DNA of 64,000 nucleotides, taken from assembly GCF_014170305.1 (NCBI RefSeq), contig NZ_LZZT01000029.1:34502-98501 (forward strand). Direction: 5' to 3'. Numbering within the stretch: the stretch's first letter is position 1; every line of letters begins with the position of its first letter. The notes below the pieces were generated by a model. It ran no database searches. It was not told the origin of the DNA and was given only the letters and a program-made list of their open reading frames with translations. This document shows, in pieces, positions 26,959-38,371 of the stretch. Both the position numbers and the translations under genes were made by a program. This DNA is from Achromobacter sp. UMC71 (GTDB lineage Bacteria; Pseudomonadota; Gammaproteobacteria; Burkholderiales; Burkholderiaceae_B).

Positions 26959-27606
26959 ATGTACTCAAGAACAATACTCAAGCGTATCGCTGTAGTTGCG
27001 GCTTCAGGGGCTTTGATGGCGGGCTGCGCCACCCAGCAGCAGACCAATACCGCGGTTGGCACAGGGGCGGGGGCCGCAATCGGCGCGGGCATCGGCGCCT
27101 TGGTCGGACATGGCACGGGCGCGGCGGTTGGCGCCGGCATCGGCGCGGTGGCGGGCGGACTGGTGGGCTACAACTGGAAGGTGGTCAAAGACGACGTGCA
27201 GCGCTCCGGCGCGACCTCGCTGGGCATCGACGTGGTCGAGATGCCCGATGGCAGCCTGAAGGTGAACATCCCCAGCAACGTGTCGTTCGACACCGACAAG
27301 ACGGATCTGAAGCCGGCGCTGCTGCCGGTGCTGGACAGCGTGGCGCGGTCGCTCAACCAGCATCCCGAACTGCGGGCCAAGGTAGTGGGCCATACGGACA
27401 GCACGGGCGCGCTGGCGCACAACCAGACCTTGTCGGTGAACCGGGCGCGCAGCGTGACGGACTACCTGTCCAGGCAGGGCGTGGCGGCAACGCGCTTGTC
27501 GATCGAAGGCCGCGGGCCCAACGATCCGATCGGCGACAATGCCACCGCGGATGGCCGTGCGCTGAACCGCCGGGTCGAGATCTACCTGTACGCGGTCAAG
27601 CAATAA
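26959..27606 (+). CDS. OmpA family outer-membrane lipoprotein
   Basis: A 215-aa protein with a lipobox (SGALMAGC) at about residue 21. A glycine-zipper segment follows (repeats of [19 protein letters not shown] type, residues 35-75), then a C-terminal OmpA peptidoglycan-binding domain ([20 protein letters not shown] and [13 protein letters not shown]). It should be anchored to the outer membrane and bind cell wall. The start at 26959 has GGAGG upstream. It is followed after 10 bases by phhB. Confidence 0.9.
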   Translation: MYSRTILKRIAVVAASGALMAGCATQQQTNTAVGTGAGAAIGAGIGALVGHGTGAAVGAGIGAVAGGLVGYNWKVVKDDVQRSGATSLGIDVVEMPDGSLKVNIPSNVSFDTDKTDLKPALLPVLDSVARSLNQHPELRAKVVGHTDSTGALAHNQTLSVNRARSVTDYLSRQGVAATRLSIEGRGPNDPIGDNATADGRALNRRVEIYLYAVKQ

Positions 27607-27616
27607 GGAGTCAGTC

Positions 27617-27940
27617 ATGAGCATGTTTCCCCCTGCCCGCATCGGCACGGACATCGCGGTCGCCGCCTTGTCCGGTTGGCAGGCCGTCGCGATGCGCGAC
27701 GCCATCGAGAAGCGCTTTCGCTTCGCCAATTTCAATGCCGCCTTTGGCTTTATGGCACGCGTCGCCATGTTCGCCGAAAAGCTGAACCACCATCCCGAAT
27801 GGACCAACGTCTACAACCGCGTGGACGTGACGCTGACCACGCATGACGCGGGCGGCGTTACGGAACTGGATGTGCGCATGGCGCAATTCATGGACGAGGC
27901 GGCGGCGCAGATGGGGGCCACCGCGCCGAAGGCGGCCTGA
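27617..27940 (+). CDS. phhB: Pterin-4a-carbinolamine dehydratase
   Basis: A 107-aa protein with the signature [20 protein letters not shown] holding the catalytic histidines. It recycles the pterin cofactor of phenylalanine hydroxylase. AAGGAG precedes the ATG and the gene follows the OmpA-like gene closely. No phhA is nearby. Confidence 0.93.
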   Translation: MSMFPPARIGTDIAVAALSGWQAVAMRDAIEKRFRFANFNAAFGFMARVAMFAEKLNHHPEWTNVYNRVDVTLTTHDAGGVTELDVRMAQFMDEAAAQMGATAPKAA

Positions 27941-27997
27941 ACCGGGCTCTCGCTGGCGAGCTTGCTGTGCGCGGCCGGCCGGGAGCGGCAAGCAATG

Positions 27998-28025
27998 AAA
28001 AACCCGCCTGCATGGGCGGGTTTTT
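27998..28025. terminator. Bidirectional intrinsic terminator
   Basis: AAAAACCCGCC and GGGCGGGTTTTT form a symmetric hairpin between the convergent phhB and the coiled-coil gene at 28044. Confidence 0.9.
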
Positions 28026-28043
28026 CATTGGGGCAGGCGAGGT

Positions 28044-28742
28044 TCAGTTGCGCACGTAGTAGATGCGCATGGCCTGCTGCTTCTGGGCACCGTCCATGAC
28101 GCGCAGCACCACGACCTTGGGCGTGAAACCGTCGGGCAGCTTCAACTGGCCCAGGGCGTAGTCGTAGCGGTCGACGTTGAGCGCGGGGCCTTCCGGGGTG
28201 ATGGTGGCGACCCGGCCGTTGGGGTAGCTGCCGTCGATGGAGAAGGTCAGGGTGCCCTTGAACGGCGCGCCGGTGCGCTCTTCACGCATCACCAGCACCT
28301 GGTAGTCCAGTTGGCCGGGGGCGCGCTTGAAGGTGGCCGAGCGGATGCCCAGGTTGCCGCCGCGGGGGTCGGGCGGCATGGCGTCCTGGAACAGGACCAG
28401 TTCCTTGTTCTGTGTTTCCAGCTTGGCACGGGCGTCGGCCAGGTCGGCGGTCAGCTTTTCGTGGCCCGACTTGTTGGCGTCGCGCTGCTGCGTGGCTTCT
28501 TCGAGCTGGCTTTGCAGGCGCTGGTTTTCAAGCTTGGATGCGCTCAGTTCGCTGTGCAACTGTTCGGATTGCTCGACGGTCAGGCGCTGCGGGCCATAGT
28601 TGGTTTGCAGGAAGAGCACGCCGCCCGCGCCCAGGGCGATGCCCACCAGCAGCAGGACCAGCCAGCGCGGCATGCGGCGCGTGCGTTGGCCGGGTTGGTA
28701 TACGGAGGGCTTGAATACGGCCCGTTGTGATCTTCCGAACAT
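28044..28742 (-). CDS. Membrane-anchored coiled-coil protein (DUF6776-like)
   Basis: A 232-aa protein with a basic cytoplasmic start, one membrane helix (WLVLLLVGIALGAGGVLFL) near residues 27-46, a coiled coil at about 55-115 (LHSELSASKLENQRLQSQLE and on) and a C-terminal beta-rich domain. The ATG at 28742 has AGGA six bases upstream and is preferred over an ATG two codons earlier. It resembles a conserved betaproteobacterial family without a known role. It is a single gene sharing a terminator with phhB. Confidence 0.8.
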   Translation of the reverse strand: MFGRSQRAVFKPSVYQPGQRTRRMPRWLVLLLVGIALGAGGVLFLQTNYGPQRLTVEQSEQLHSELSASKLENQRLQSQLEEATQQRDANKSGHEKLTADLADARAKLETQNKELVLFQDAMPPDPRGGNLGIRSATFKRAPGQLDYQVLVMREERTGAPFKGTLTFSIDGSYPNGRVATITPEGPALNVDRYDYALGQLKLPDGFTPKVVVLRVMDGAQKQQAMRIYYVRN

Positions 28743-28898
28743 CCCCATTCCTAGAAAACTTCCTGTGTGTTGCCCGGCTGCGCGCAGCGCGCGCCAGCCA
28801 AAGCGTCAGAGAATACCCGGTTAACCGGGGCGTAGGGCGCGCGGACAAGCCTCGTTGCGCACCTTGATATTGTGAAATATGTGGGCATTGGCCGGGGC

Positions 28899-29585
28899 TT
28901 ACGCCGCACGGGCAGCAAGCTGCGCCTCGAGGTCGGCCAACCGTTGGGGAGTGCCGACGTCGGTCCATCGACCGGTGTGGCGTGCGCCGCGGACCCTGTC
29001 CTGCTCCATGGCTTGCCGGAGCAGCGGCGCCAGTTTCGCGACCGTGCCGCGGGAAATGCCCGCGAACAGGCTGGGATGGTAGACGCCCATGCCTGAATAG
29101 GTCAAACGGGGCTCGCCGTGGTCGTGCACCCGGCCGCCGGGTTCCAGCACGAAATCGCCCGCCGGGTGATGGGCCGGGTTGTCGACCATGAGGATCCAGG
29201 CGCCGTCCTGCGGCAGCCCGGCGGCCAGAGCGGGCGCCGCGGCTACGTCCCAATCGCACCAGATATCGCCGCTGATCACCAGAAACGGGGCCGGACCGAG
29301 CAGCGGCAGTGCCTGGGCGATGCCGCCGGCCGTTTCCAGGGCGGCGCCTTCCAGCGAGTACTGGATCCGCACGCCAAAGTGGGCGCCGTCGCCCAGGGCC
29401 TGTTCGATCTCGTGGCCCAGCCAGGCGTGGTTGATCACAACCTCGCGGATGCCGGCCGCGGCCAGGCGTTCCAGGTGCCAGACGATCAGGGGCTTGCCGC
29501 CGACCGGCAACAGCGGCTTGGGCAGCCGGTCGGTCAGCGGGCGCATGCGTTCGCCGCGTCCCGCGGCCAGGATCATGGCGCGCAT
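28899..29585 (-). CDS. murU: N-acetylmuramate alpha-1-phosphate uridylyltransferase
   Basis: A 228-aa nucleotidyltransferase. It has the N-terminal signature [20 protein letters not shown], followed by [10 protein letters not shown] and the metal-binding [10 protein letters not shown]. In the AmgK-MurU recycling route it makes UDP-MurNAc from MurNAc-1-phosphate, bypassing de novo synthesis and fosfomycin-sensitive MurA. The start at 29585 shares one base with the amgK stop (TGATG), so the two are translated together. Confidence 0.9.
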   Translation of the reverse strand: MRAMILAAGRGERMRPLTDRLPKPLLPVGGKPLIVWHLERLAAAGIREVVINHAWLGHEIEQALGDGAHFGVRIQYSLEGAALETAGGIAQALPLLGPAPFLVISGDIWCDWDVAAAPALAAGLPQDGAWILMVDNPAHHPAGDFVLEPGGRVHDHGEPRLTYSGMGVYHPSLFAGISRGTVAKLAPLLRQAMEQDRVRGARHTGRWTDVGTPQRLADLEAQLAARAA

Positions 29586-30625
29586 CAGAAGGTGTATCCG
29601 ACGCTGACCTGGCGGTCGTCCAGCTTGTCCAGGAGGCGCAAGAGGGGCGTGAAGACGCCGTAGCGCTGCGCCACCTGGCGCACGTAGCCGTTCACCCGTG
29701 GCATGTGGGCCAGGTAGTGGGCCTTGCCGTCGCGGTGGTTCAGGCGCGCGAACACGCCCAGGATGCGCAGGTTGCGCTGCAGGCCCATCCATTCGTAGGC
29801 GCGGTGGAATTCGGCGAAGTCGGCATCCACGGGCAGGCCGGCGGCGCGCGCCATTTCCCAGTAGCGGATGGCCCAGTCCAGTTGCTGGGGCTCTTCCCAG
29901 GTGGTGCGCGCATCGGTGACCAGCGATGCCAGGTCATAGGTGATGGGGCCGGCCAGGGCGTCCTGGAAGTCGATCACGCCCGGGTTGGGGCCGTATTGCG
30001 GCTGATCGCAGACCATCAGGTTGGGCGAATGGAAGTCGCGATGCACCAGCACGGTGGGCTGGCCGCCGTTGCTGGCCGAGAGCAGGGCGAAGATCTTTTC
30101 CAGGGACAGCGCGGTCTTGTCGTCGATCGTGACTCCATGGTGCTTTTGCACGTACCACTCGGGGAATAGCTTGAGCTCGTCGGCCAGCCGCGAGGTGTCG
30201 TAGGCGGCCAGTCCGGCGGTGGACGCCTGCTGCAACCGCACCAGGGCCGCCAGGGCGTCGCGGTAGAGCGATTGCAGGCGGGCGTCGTCCAGGCCGTCCT
30301 GGATGCGCTGGTAATAGGTTTGCTCGCCCAGGTCGGACAGGAGCAGCAGGCCCAGTTCCAGGTCCTGCGCCAGGACGGCGGGCACGTTCAGGCCGGCGTC
30401 GCGCAGCAGTTGCCCCACGTGCAGGAACGGGCGGCAGTCTTCGTGCTGGGGCGGGGCGTCCATGACAATCAGGGTGCGGCCGGCGGCGTCCAGACGGAAA
30501 TAGCGGCGGAAACTGGCGTCGGCCGAAGCGGGACGTAGTGTGTCCACTGCCAGGCCCAGCGCGGCGGGCAGGCTTGCCAGCCAGCCGCGGATCTGCGCCA
30601 GGCGGGGGTCGTGATCGTTTTTCAA
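29585..30625 (-). CDS. amgK: N-acetylmuramate/N-acetylglucosamine kinase
   Basis: A 346-aa aminoglycoside-phosphotransferase-fold kinase. The catalytic loop is [14 protein letters not shown] and the metal-binding motif [12 protein letters not shown]. It phosphorylates recycled MurNAc or GlcNAc at the anomeric position and feeds MurU, which overlaps it. Divergence from lptD next door is the arrangement known from Pseudomonas and other non-enteric proteobacteria. Confidence 0.9.
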   Translation of the reverse strand: MKNDHDPRLAQIRGWLASLPAALGLAVDTLRPASADASFRRYFRLDAAGRTLIVMDAPPQHEDCRPFLHVGQLLRDAGLNVPAVLAQDLELGLLLLSDLGEQTYYQRIQDGLDDARLQSLYRDALAALVRLQQASTAGLAAYDTSRLADELKLFPEWYVQKHHGVTIDDKTALSLEKIFALLSASNGGQPTVLVHRDFHSPNLMVCDQPQYGPNPGVIDFQDALAGPITYDLASLVTDARTTWEEPQQLDWAIRYWEMARAAGLPVDADFAEFHRAYEWMGLQRNLRILGVFARLNHRDGKAHYLAHMPRVNGYVRQVAQRYGVFTPLLRLLDKLDDRQVSVGYTF

Positions 30626-30705
30626 GGAAGATCCGTGTCAGAAGGGCAACATTGCAGAAAATTGGGTTCCGCGCACATAAGGCTGGGCGTCTGGCGCGGC
30701 TTCTC

Positions 30706-30711
30706 TATAAT
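30706..30711 (+). promoter_or_regulatory. Candidate -10 box of lptD-surA-rsmA
   Basis: TATAAT lies 83 bases before the chosen lptD start. The -35 region 17 bases upstream (CTGGGC) is poor, so an alternative sigma factor or an activator is possible. Confidence 0.5.
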
Positions 30712-30793
30712 ACCGGCTCGTTTCCGTTAGCATTGGCCCTTCTTGGGCGCCTTTGCCGGGTTCCCCCATCGTAAAAAAGGGCTGTTTTCACTC

Positions 30794-33187
30794 GTGCGCA
30801 AGGTTCGGTGGTTGATCCTATCTGCTATCAGCGTCGCCGGGGCCGCTCAGGCCCAGGGCAGCCAGGGTTCGGCTCCCTCATCGACGTCGATCACCGCGGC
30901 TCCCGAGCTGCGCACATCTCCCGGGTTGCGGATACACCGCCTGCCCGACGGGAACATCCCCGCCTATATGGAGGCGGACACCATCGAGGGTGATCCGGAT
31001 TCCGACCTGACCCTGACCGGCGCGGCGCAGGTGCGCCGCATCGACGGCGTGATCAAGGGCGACCGGATCAACTACCGCAAGGATACCGGCGAGGTCGACG
31101 TGCAGGGCAATGCGCGCATGATGCGCGACGGCACCCTGGTGACCGGCCCGAACGCCAAGTTCAATGTGGACAAGTATTCCGGCGAAGTCGAAAAGCCCAA
31201 TTTCTGGCTGGGCGCTACCGGCGGCTTCGCGGTGGCCGACAAAGCGGACATTTTCAGCAAGTCGCAGATGCGGCTGCATACGGTCACCTACAGCGGCTGC
31301 GCTTGCGAAACGCCATCCTGGTACATCAAGGCCAACACGGTCGACATCGACTTCGACGAAAACGAAGGCGTGGCCCGCAATGGCGTGCTGTATTTCAAGG
31401 ACGTGCCGATCCTGGCGTCGCCCTATATGACCTTCCCGGTCAAGAAAGAGCGCAAGTCGGGCTTCCTGATCCCGACCTACGGCACCACCAGCAAGGGCGG
31501 CTTCGATTTCTCGCTGCCGTACTACCTGAACATTGCGCCTAATTACGACGCTACCCTGCAACCGCGCTACTTCTCCAAGCGCGGCCTGCAACTGGGCGGC
31601 GAATTCCGCTACCTGGGATCCAGCTACGCGGGCAGCATCTACGGCGCCTATCTGCCCAACGATAACGTCACCGGCGACAACCGCTGGATGTACTGGTGGC
31701 GCCACCAGCAGTTGTTCACCAATGGCTTCTACGCGGACTGGGACGTGGCCAAGGTGTCGGATAACGACTACTTCCGCGATATTTCCCAACTGGGCCTGAA
31801 TCAGGCCTCCACCACCTATCTGCCGCAGCGCGCGCGGGTGGGCTGGTCGTCGAACTACTGGAGCGCCTACGCCCAGGTCTACAAGTACCAGACGCTGCAG
31901 GATCCGAACGCGCTGCTGACGCCGCCGTACGACAAGGAACCGGAACTGTATCTGCGCGGCGCCCGTTACGACTGGGGCGGCTTTGACGTGGAATGGACCT
32001 CGACGGCGGTGCGTTTCAGCCAGCCGCTGCTGCTGGGCAAGCGCAACGGCCCCAACGGCGACCGTCTGCAGAGCTACCCCACTGTGTCCTACCCGATCGT
32101 TCGTCCGGGCTGGTTCGTGGTGCCCAAGGTTGGCGTCAACTACACCCAGTACCAGACCAGTTGGTACAACGGCGACTACCTGGGCCTGAACGCCGGTACC
32201 GCCAATGCCGGTACGGCTTTCGGCTACCCGCGTTCGCAATCCCGCACGGTGCCCATCATGTCGCTGGACACCGGCTTGATCTTCGAGCGCGACACCACGC
32301 TGTTCGGCAAGGCGTCGACGCAGACCCTGGAGCCCCGCCTGTACTATCTGCGCGTGCCGTATCGCGACCAGTCCAAGATTCCGGTCTATGACACGTCGCT
32401 GTCCGACTTCAGCTTCTCGCAGGCCTTTGAAGAAAATATCTATTCGGGCGGCTGGGACCGCATTTCCAACGCCAACCAACTGACGGCCGCGCTGACCACG
32501 CGCTGGCTCGATGCGTCCACCGGTTTCGAGCGCGCCTCGCTAGCCGTGGCGCAGCGGCTGTACTTCGCCGACCAGCAGGTGACCCTGCCGGGCGAGACGC
32601 CGCGCGAAAACGTGCGTTCCGACTTCCTGGTGGGCGCCAGCGCCGCGCTGACCGATACGTTCTCCACCGACGTGGCCGCGCAGTACAACCCCTACGACAA
32701 CCGCTGGTCGCGCACGCTCCTGAGTGGCCGCTGGTCGCCACAGCGCCTGACGACGGTTGCGCTGGCCTATCGCTACCAGCGTGATCCGCAGACCGGCGTA
32801 CAGTATCAGCCGCAGGGCCAGAACCAGATCAGCCTGGCAGTGCAGTGGCCGTTCACCAAGCGCTGGTATGGCGTGGGACGGGTCGATTATTCGCTGCGCA
32901 ACGGGCCTTCGAGCACGCTGAACGGCACCACGGATTCCCCGCGGATCACGCAGGCCATTGCCGGCCTCGAATACAAGGGCGATTGCTGCTGGGTTGGCCG
33001 GATGGTGTTCCAGCGTTACGCCGTGTCCGCCACCGACGCCAATACGGCGCTGTTTTTCCAGCTTGAGTTGACCGGACTGGGTTCCCTGGGAACCGATCCG
33101 ATGAACCTGCTGAATAGAAGTATCCCCGGTTACTCGCGCATCACCCCGCCTGTTCCCACCGGGACCACATATGAAAGGTATGAATGA
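30794..33187 (+). CDS. lptD: LPS assembly outer-membrane protein
   Basis: About 797 aa from the GTG at 30794, which gives a clean signal peptide (WLILSAISVAGAAQAQ). An in-frame TTG at 30743 would add 17 residues. The N-terminal part is the periplasmic LptA-like jellyroll (ADTIEGDPDSDLTLTGAAQV) and the rest a large beta barrel. Cysteines in YSGCACETPSW and GDCCWVGRM match the paired disulfides needed for LptD. It inserts lipopolysaccharide into the outer leaflet with LptE. It overlaps surA by 4 bases. Confidence 0.96.
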   Translation: MRKVRWLILSAISVAGAAQAQGSQGSAPSSTSITAAPELRTSPGLRIHRLPDGNIPAYMEADTIEGDPDSDLTLTGAAQVRRIDGVIKGDRINYRKDTGEVDVQGNARMMRDGTLVTGPNAKFNVDKYSGEVEKPNFWLGATGGFAVADKADIFSKSQMRLHTVTYSGCACETPSWYIKANTVDIDFDENEGVARNGVLYFKDVPILASPYMTFPVKKERKSGFLIPTYGTTSKGGFDFSLPYYLNIAPNYDATLQPRYFSKRGLQLGGEFRYLGSSYAGSIYGAYLPNDNVTGDNRWMYWWRHQQLFTNGFYADWDVAKVSDNDYFRDISQLGLNQASTTYLPQRARVGWSSNYWSAYAQVYKYQTLQDPNALLTPPYDKEPELYLRGARYDWGGFDVEWTSTAVRFSQPLLLGKRNGPNGDRLQSYPTVSYPIVRPGWFVVPKVGVNYTQYQTSWYNGDYLGLNAGTANAGTAFGYPRSQSRTVPIMSLDTGLIFERDTTLFGKASTQTLEPRLYYLRVPYRDQSKIPVYDTSLSDFSFSQAFEENIYSGGWDRISNANQLTAALTTRWLDASTGFERASLAVAQRLYFADQQVTLPGETPRENVRSDFLVGASAALTDTFSTDVAAQYNPYDNRWSRTLLSGRWSPQRLTTVALAYRYQRDPQTGVQYQPQGQNQISLAVQWPFTKRWYGVGRVDYSLRNGPSSTLNGTTDSPRITQAIAGLEYKGDCCWVGRMVFQRYAVSATDANTALFFQLELTGLGSLGTDPMNLLNRSIPGYSRITPPVPTGTTYERYE

Positions 33188-34761
33188 TGCGTAGGTTGCA
33201 CTCTTTGCGTCGCTTCTCCAGCAACGCGCTGTTGCTGGCCGTTTGCGCCGCTTTCTCCGCCGCGCACGCGGCGGAGCCGACCGGCAAGGGCGCCAGGAAC
33301 GCGCCGGCCGCTGCGCAGAAGGCCGCGCCGCCCGCCGCCGGCGAGCAGTTCGTCGACGGCATCGCGGCCGTGGTCGACAAGGACGTGATCACCCTGCGCG
33401 AGCTGCGCGAGGCCTCGCTGCGCATCGCCGGCGAGCTCAAGGCGCGCGGCATCCAGGTGCCCGACGACAAGACGCTGCAGCATCAGGTGCTGCAACGCCT
33501 CATCATGGAACGCGTGCAGCGCCACGAAGCCGATCGCATGGGCATCCGGGTCGACGACGCCCAGGTGGACCAGGCCATCAAGACCATCTCCGAGCGCAAC
33601 AAGATCAGCGTGGCGCAACTGCGCCAGGAAATCGAAAAGTCCGGCACCACCTGGGACAACTACCGCAAGTCGTTGCGCGACGAGATCCGTTCCGACCGCC
33701 TGCGCCAGCGCGCGGTGGACTCGAACATCGTCATCTCCGACGCCGAGGTGGACGCTTTCCTGAAGGACCAGCGCCGCAACCCGGCGTTTGCCGCCGGCGC
33801 CCAGCCGCAGCAACAGGCCGCGCCGCAGGCGCAGCCCGAAGCCGCGCCCGAGCAGGCCGCCGCGCCGGCTGGCCCGATGCTCTACGCCGTGGCGCAGATC
33901 CTGGTGCGCGTGCCGGAAGGCTCGTCGTCCGAGCAACTGGCCGCGTTGCGCAAGAAGGCCGAAGGCCTGCTCGCCGCGGCCAAGCGTGGCGACGACTTCG
34001 CCAGCCTGGCTGCCGCCAATTCCGATGGCCCCGAGGCGTTGCAGGGCGGCGTCATGGGCGTGCGCCCGCTGGATGGCTGGCCCGATCTGTTCGCCAAGGC
34101 CCTCGCCAATCTGCAGAAAGGCCAGGTCAGCACGCTGCTGCAAAGCGGTAACGGCTTTCACATCCTGAAGGTCATGGATCGTGGCACCGCGCAACCCGCG
34201 CCCAGCCGCACGGCCCGCGCGCCTGCGCCCACCCCGGCGCCGCAGCCGCGTCCGCAACCCCAGGCGCAAGCGCCGCAGGGTCCGGTGGAAGTGATGCAGA
34301 CCCACGCGCGCCACATCCTGATCAAGACGTCCACCGTCATGAGCGACGAGCTTGCCCGCCAACGCCTGGAGCAGGTGCGCCAGCGCCTGGTGGCCGGCGA
34401 CGCCAAGTTCGCGGACATGGCGCGCCAGTACTCGCAGGACGGGACCGCGCCGCAAGGCGGCGATCTGGGCTGGCTCAACCCGGGTGAAACCGTGCCGCCC
34501 TTCGAGGCCGCCATGAACGCGCTCAAGCCGGGCGAGATCAGCCAGCCCATCCAGACGCCTTTTGGCTGGCACTTGATCCAGGTAGAAGAGCGTCGCCAGC
34601 ATGACGCCACCGACGACCTGGCCCGCATGAAGGCCCGCCAGATTCTCTTCGAGCGTCGTGCTCAACCCGCTTTTGAAGATTGGCTTGATCAACTGCGCGC
34701 CCAGGCGTACGTGGACAACCGCCTTGAAAAGCAGGACCGCATCAACCAGAACAACCGCTGA
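33184..34761 (+). CDS. surA: Periplasmic chaperone/peptidyl-prolyl isomerase SurA
   Basis: A 525-aa protein with a signal peptide (LLLAVCAAFSAAHA), a SurA N-terminal domain (FVDGIAAVVDKDVITLRELR) and two parvulin domains. The first (about 230-340) contains AQILVRVPEGSSS. The second (about 370-480) contains ARHILIKTSTVMSDE and GGDLGWLNPGETVPPFEAAM. Ala/Pro/Gln-rich linkers at about 200-225 and 335-365 make it longer than the roughly 430-aa enteric SurA. It escorts barrel proteins, including LptD, to the outer membrane. It is translationally coupled to lptD. Confidence 0.96.
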   Translation: MMRRLHSLRRFSSNALLLAVCAAFSAAHAAEPTGKGARNAPAAAQKAAPPAAGEQFVDGIAAVVDKDVITLRELREASLRIAGELKARGIQVPDDKTLQHQVLQRLIMERVQRHEADRMGIRVDDAQVDQAIKTISERNKISVAQLRQEIEKSGTTWDNYRKSLRDEIRSDRLRQRAVDSNIVISDAEVDAFLKDQRRNPAFAAGAQPQQQAAPQAQPEAAPEQAAAPAGPMLYAVAQILVRVPEGSSSEQLAALRKKAEGLLAAAKRGDDFASLAAANSDGPEALQGGVMGVRPLDGWPDLFAKALANLQKGQVSTLLQSGNGFHILKVMDRGTAQPAPSRTARAPAPTPAPQPRPQPQAQAPQGPVEVMQTHARHILIKTSTVMSDELARQRLEQVRQRLVAGDAKFADMARQYSQDGTAPQGGDLGWLNPGETVPPFEAAMNALKPGEISQPIQTPFGWHLIQVEERRQHDATDDLARMKARQILFERRAQPAFEDWLDQLRAQAYVDNRLEKQDRINQNNR

Positions 34762-34779
34762 TCGCAGCCCGGGCTTTAC

Positions 34780-35571
34780 ATGTCTTCACACCAGGCGCGC
34801 AAGCGCTTTGGCCAGAACTTCCTGACCGACGAGAGCGTCGTCGAGTCCATCGTCCGGGCGGTTGGCCCCGCCCGCGACGATGCCGTGGTCGAAATTGGCC
34901 CTGGCCTGTCGGCCCTGACCCGGCCCCTGCTCGAGCGGCTGAACCACCTGACCGCGGTTGAAATCGACCGCGATCTGGCGGCCCGCCTGCGCAAGCAGTT
35001 CGAGGCCGATCGCCTGACCGTGGTCGAGGCCGACGCGCTGACCGTGGATTTTTCGCAGTTCGGCAGCAATCTGCGGGTGGTGGGCAACTTGCCCTACAAC
35101 ATCTCCAGCCCGCTGCTGTTCCATCTGATGACTTGGGCCGACCACATCCGCGACCAGCATTTCATGCTGCAGCGTGAAGTGATCGACCGCATGGTGGCGC
35201 AGGCCGGCAGCGGCGATTTCAGCCGCCTGTCCGTGATGCTGCAGTCGCGTTACCGCATGCACAAGCTGTTCGACGTGCCGCCCGAGGCCTTTGATCCGCC
35301 GCCCAAGGTGGTGTCTGCCATCGTGCGCATGGTGCCGCTGCCGGCGGACCGGTTGCGCCCGGTCAGCGAGCGCGCCTTCGAGACCGTGGTGGCCCGCGCC
35401 TTTTCGCAGCGCCGCAAGATGCTGCGCCGGGTGATGGCCGACTGGGCGCCGCAGGTGCCCTGGGAAGCGCTGGACATCGCGCCCACCGCCCGCGCCGAAG
35501 ACATCTCGGTCGATCGCTACATCCGCTTGTCGGATGCGCTGGTCCAGGCCGGCGTATTGCAAGGCGGTTGA
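34780..35571 (+). CDS. rsmA: 16S rRNA dimethyladenosine transferase
   Basis: A 263-aa KsgA family enzyme. It has the RKRFGQNFL start, SAM motif [12 protein letters not shown], the catalytic NLPYNIS and [10 protein letters not shown] near the C-terminus. It dimethylates two adjacent adenines near the 3' end of 16S rRNA. It follows surA after 18 bases; the pdxA gene found between them in enteric bacteria is absent. Confidence 0.97.
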   Translation: MSSHQARKRFGQNFLTDESVVESIVRAVGPARDDAVVEIGPGLSALTRPLLERLNHLTAVEIDRDLAARLRKQFEADRLTVVEADALTVDFSQFGSNLRVVGNLPYNISSPLLFHLMTWADHIRDQHFMLQREVIDRMVAQAGSGDFSRLSVMLQSRYRMHKLFDVPPEAFDPPPKVVSAIVRMVPLPADRLRPVSERAFETVVARAFSQRRKMLRRVMADWAPQVPWEALDIAPTARAEDISVDRYIRLSDALVQAGVLQGG

Positions 35572-35588
35572 TTCCGCCGCGCCATCAA

Positions 35589-35616
35589 GAAAGCCCGCGT
35601 CGAGCGGGCTTTTTTT
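35589..35616. terminator. Bidirectional intrinsic terminator
   Basis: AGCCCGC-GTCGA-GCGGGCT followed by T7, with an A-rich 5' side, lies between the convergent rsmA and glycerate kinase genes. Confidence 0.9.
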
Positions 35617-35636
35617 CGTGCACGGCAAACGTGCGC

Positions 35637-36779
35637 TTACAGCATGCGCTTTTGCGCCGCCATCCACAGCTGCATCACATCGCGCGCCCGGTCGTGCAGC
35701 AGGCGTTCGGCATCGTTCAAGGCCTGCTGCAGCGTGATGGGGCCGGGCGCGAGGCTGAACGCGGCGCTGATGCCACCGGCGTGCAGGGCTTCGTAGCCTT
35801 CGCCCAGCGATCCGGCCAGGGCCACCACCGGCACGCCGGCCTGGCGTGCGATGCGGGCCACGCCGGCCGGGGTCTTGCCGCGCAGGGTCTGCGCGTCCAT
35901 TCGGCCTTCGCCAGTGAAGGCCAGTGTGGCGCCTTCCATCGCCGCGGCCAGGCCGCCGAGTTCAGCCACGATGTCGACGCCGGGCCGGAAGTGCGCGTTG
36001 AGGAAGGTCTTGGCGGCAAAGCCCAGGCCGCCGGCCGCGCCCGCGCCGGCTTCATCGCGGCGGTCGACGCCCAACTGGCGCGCGCAGACGTCGGCGAAGT
36101 GCGACAACATGCCGTCCAGCGTTTCCACCTGCTCGGGCGTGGCGCCTTTTTGCGGACCGAAGACATGCGAGGCGCCCTGCGTGCCGCACAGGGGGTTGTC
36201 GACGTCGGAGGCGATGTCGATGCGGATCCTGGCAAGGCGGGGATCGAGCCCATGCGTGTCGATGCTGGCCAACTGGCCCAGCGCGCCGCCGCCCGGTGGC
36301 AGGCAGCGGCCTTCCTTGTCGAGCAGCCGCAGCCCCAGCGCGGTGAGCATGCCGGCGCCCGCGTCGTTGGTGGCGGATCCGCCCAGGCCCAGGATGATCC
36401 GTTCGGCGCCGGCGTCCAGCGCCGCCAGGATCAATTCGCCCACGCCGTGGCTGCTGGCGCGCATGGGGTCGCGCTTGGACGGCGCGATCAGTTCGAGGCC
36501 GGCCGCCGCGGCCATTTCAATGATGGCGGTGCCGTCGTCGAGCAGGCCCCAGCCGGCATCGACCTTGTGGCCCAGTGCGTCATTGACGGTGCGTTGACGC
36601 GCCTGGCCGCCGGCCGCCGCCAACACCGCCTGCACCGTGCCTTCGCCACCATCGGCCATCGGGATGCACACCGTCTGCGCGCCGGGGCAGGCCGCCTTGA
36701 CGCCGCGCGCGATGGCGGCGGCCGCATCGGGCGCGGACACGCTTTCTTTGAAAGAGTCGGGTGCGATAACGATTTTCAC
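35637..36779 (-). CDS. Glycerate kinase (GarK/GlxK type)
   Basis: A 380-aa class II glycerate kinase. It opens with KIVIAPDSFKESVSAPDAAA, then IPMADGGEGTVQAVL, LGLGGSATNDAGAGML and GVARIARQAGVPVVALAGSL. It phosphorylates glycerate, giving 2-phosphoglycerate in this family, and feeds lower glycolysis. The GTG at 36779 is the natural family start. It is divergent from pyruvate kinase (106 bases apart), which suggests shared control of glycerate use. Confidence 0.93.
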   Translation of the reverse strand: MKIVIAPDSFKESVSAPDAAAAIARGVKAACPGAQTVCIPMADGGEGTVQAVLAAAGGQARQRTVNDALGHKVDAGWGLLDDGTAIIEMAAAAGLELIAPSKRDPMRASSHGVGELILAALDAGAERIILGLGGSATNDAGAGMLTALGLRLLDKEGRCLPPGGGALGQLASIDTHGLDPRLARIRIDIASDVDNPLCGTQGASHVFGPQKGATPEQVETLDGMLSHFADVCARQLGVDRRDEAGAGAAGGLGFAAKTFLNAHFRPGVDIVAELGGLAAAMEGATLAFTGEGRMDAQTLRGKTPAGVARIARQAGVPVVALAGSLGEGYEALHAGGISAAFSLAPGPITLQQALNDAERLLHDRARDVMQLWMAAQKRML

Positions 36780-36885
36780 GGCAGGCGGCCACGGTCGGTT
36801 GGTGTCAGGGTGTTGACCATGATACCCGCGTGTTCGCTGGCGGCGTACCATAGCGCTTTCGTTGTTCATGTGAGAGTGGATCGCC

Positions 36886-38328
<1,443 letters not shown>

Positions 38329-38371
38329 TCCGTGCGCTGGCGGCTGGCCGCGGGCCGCCGCCAGCGGCCGC

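Noticed and set aside
30878..32479. 533-codon reverse frame inside lptD
   Set aside because: Antisense shadow; lptD is complete and has its disulfide cysteines and barrel repeats.
33130..34692. 520-codon reverse frame opposite surA
   Set aside because: Shadow of the GC-rich surA gene, with no family resemblance.
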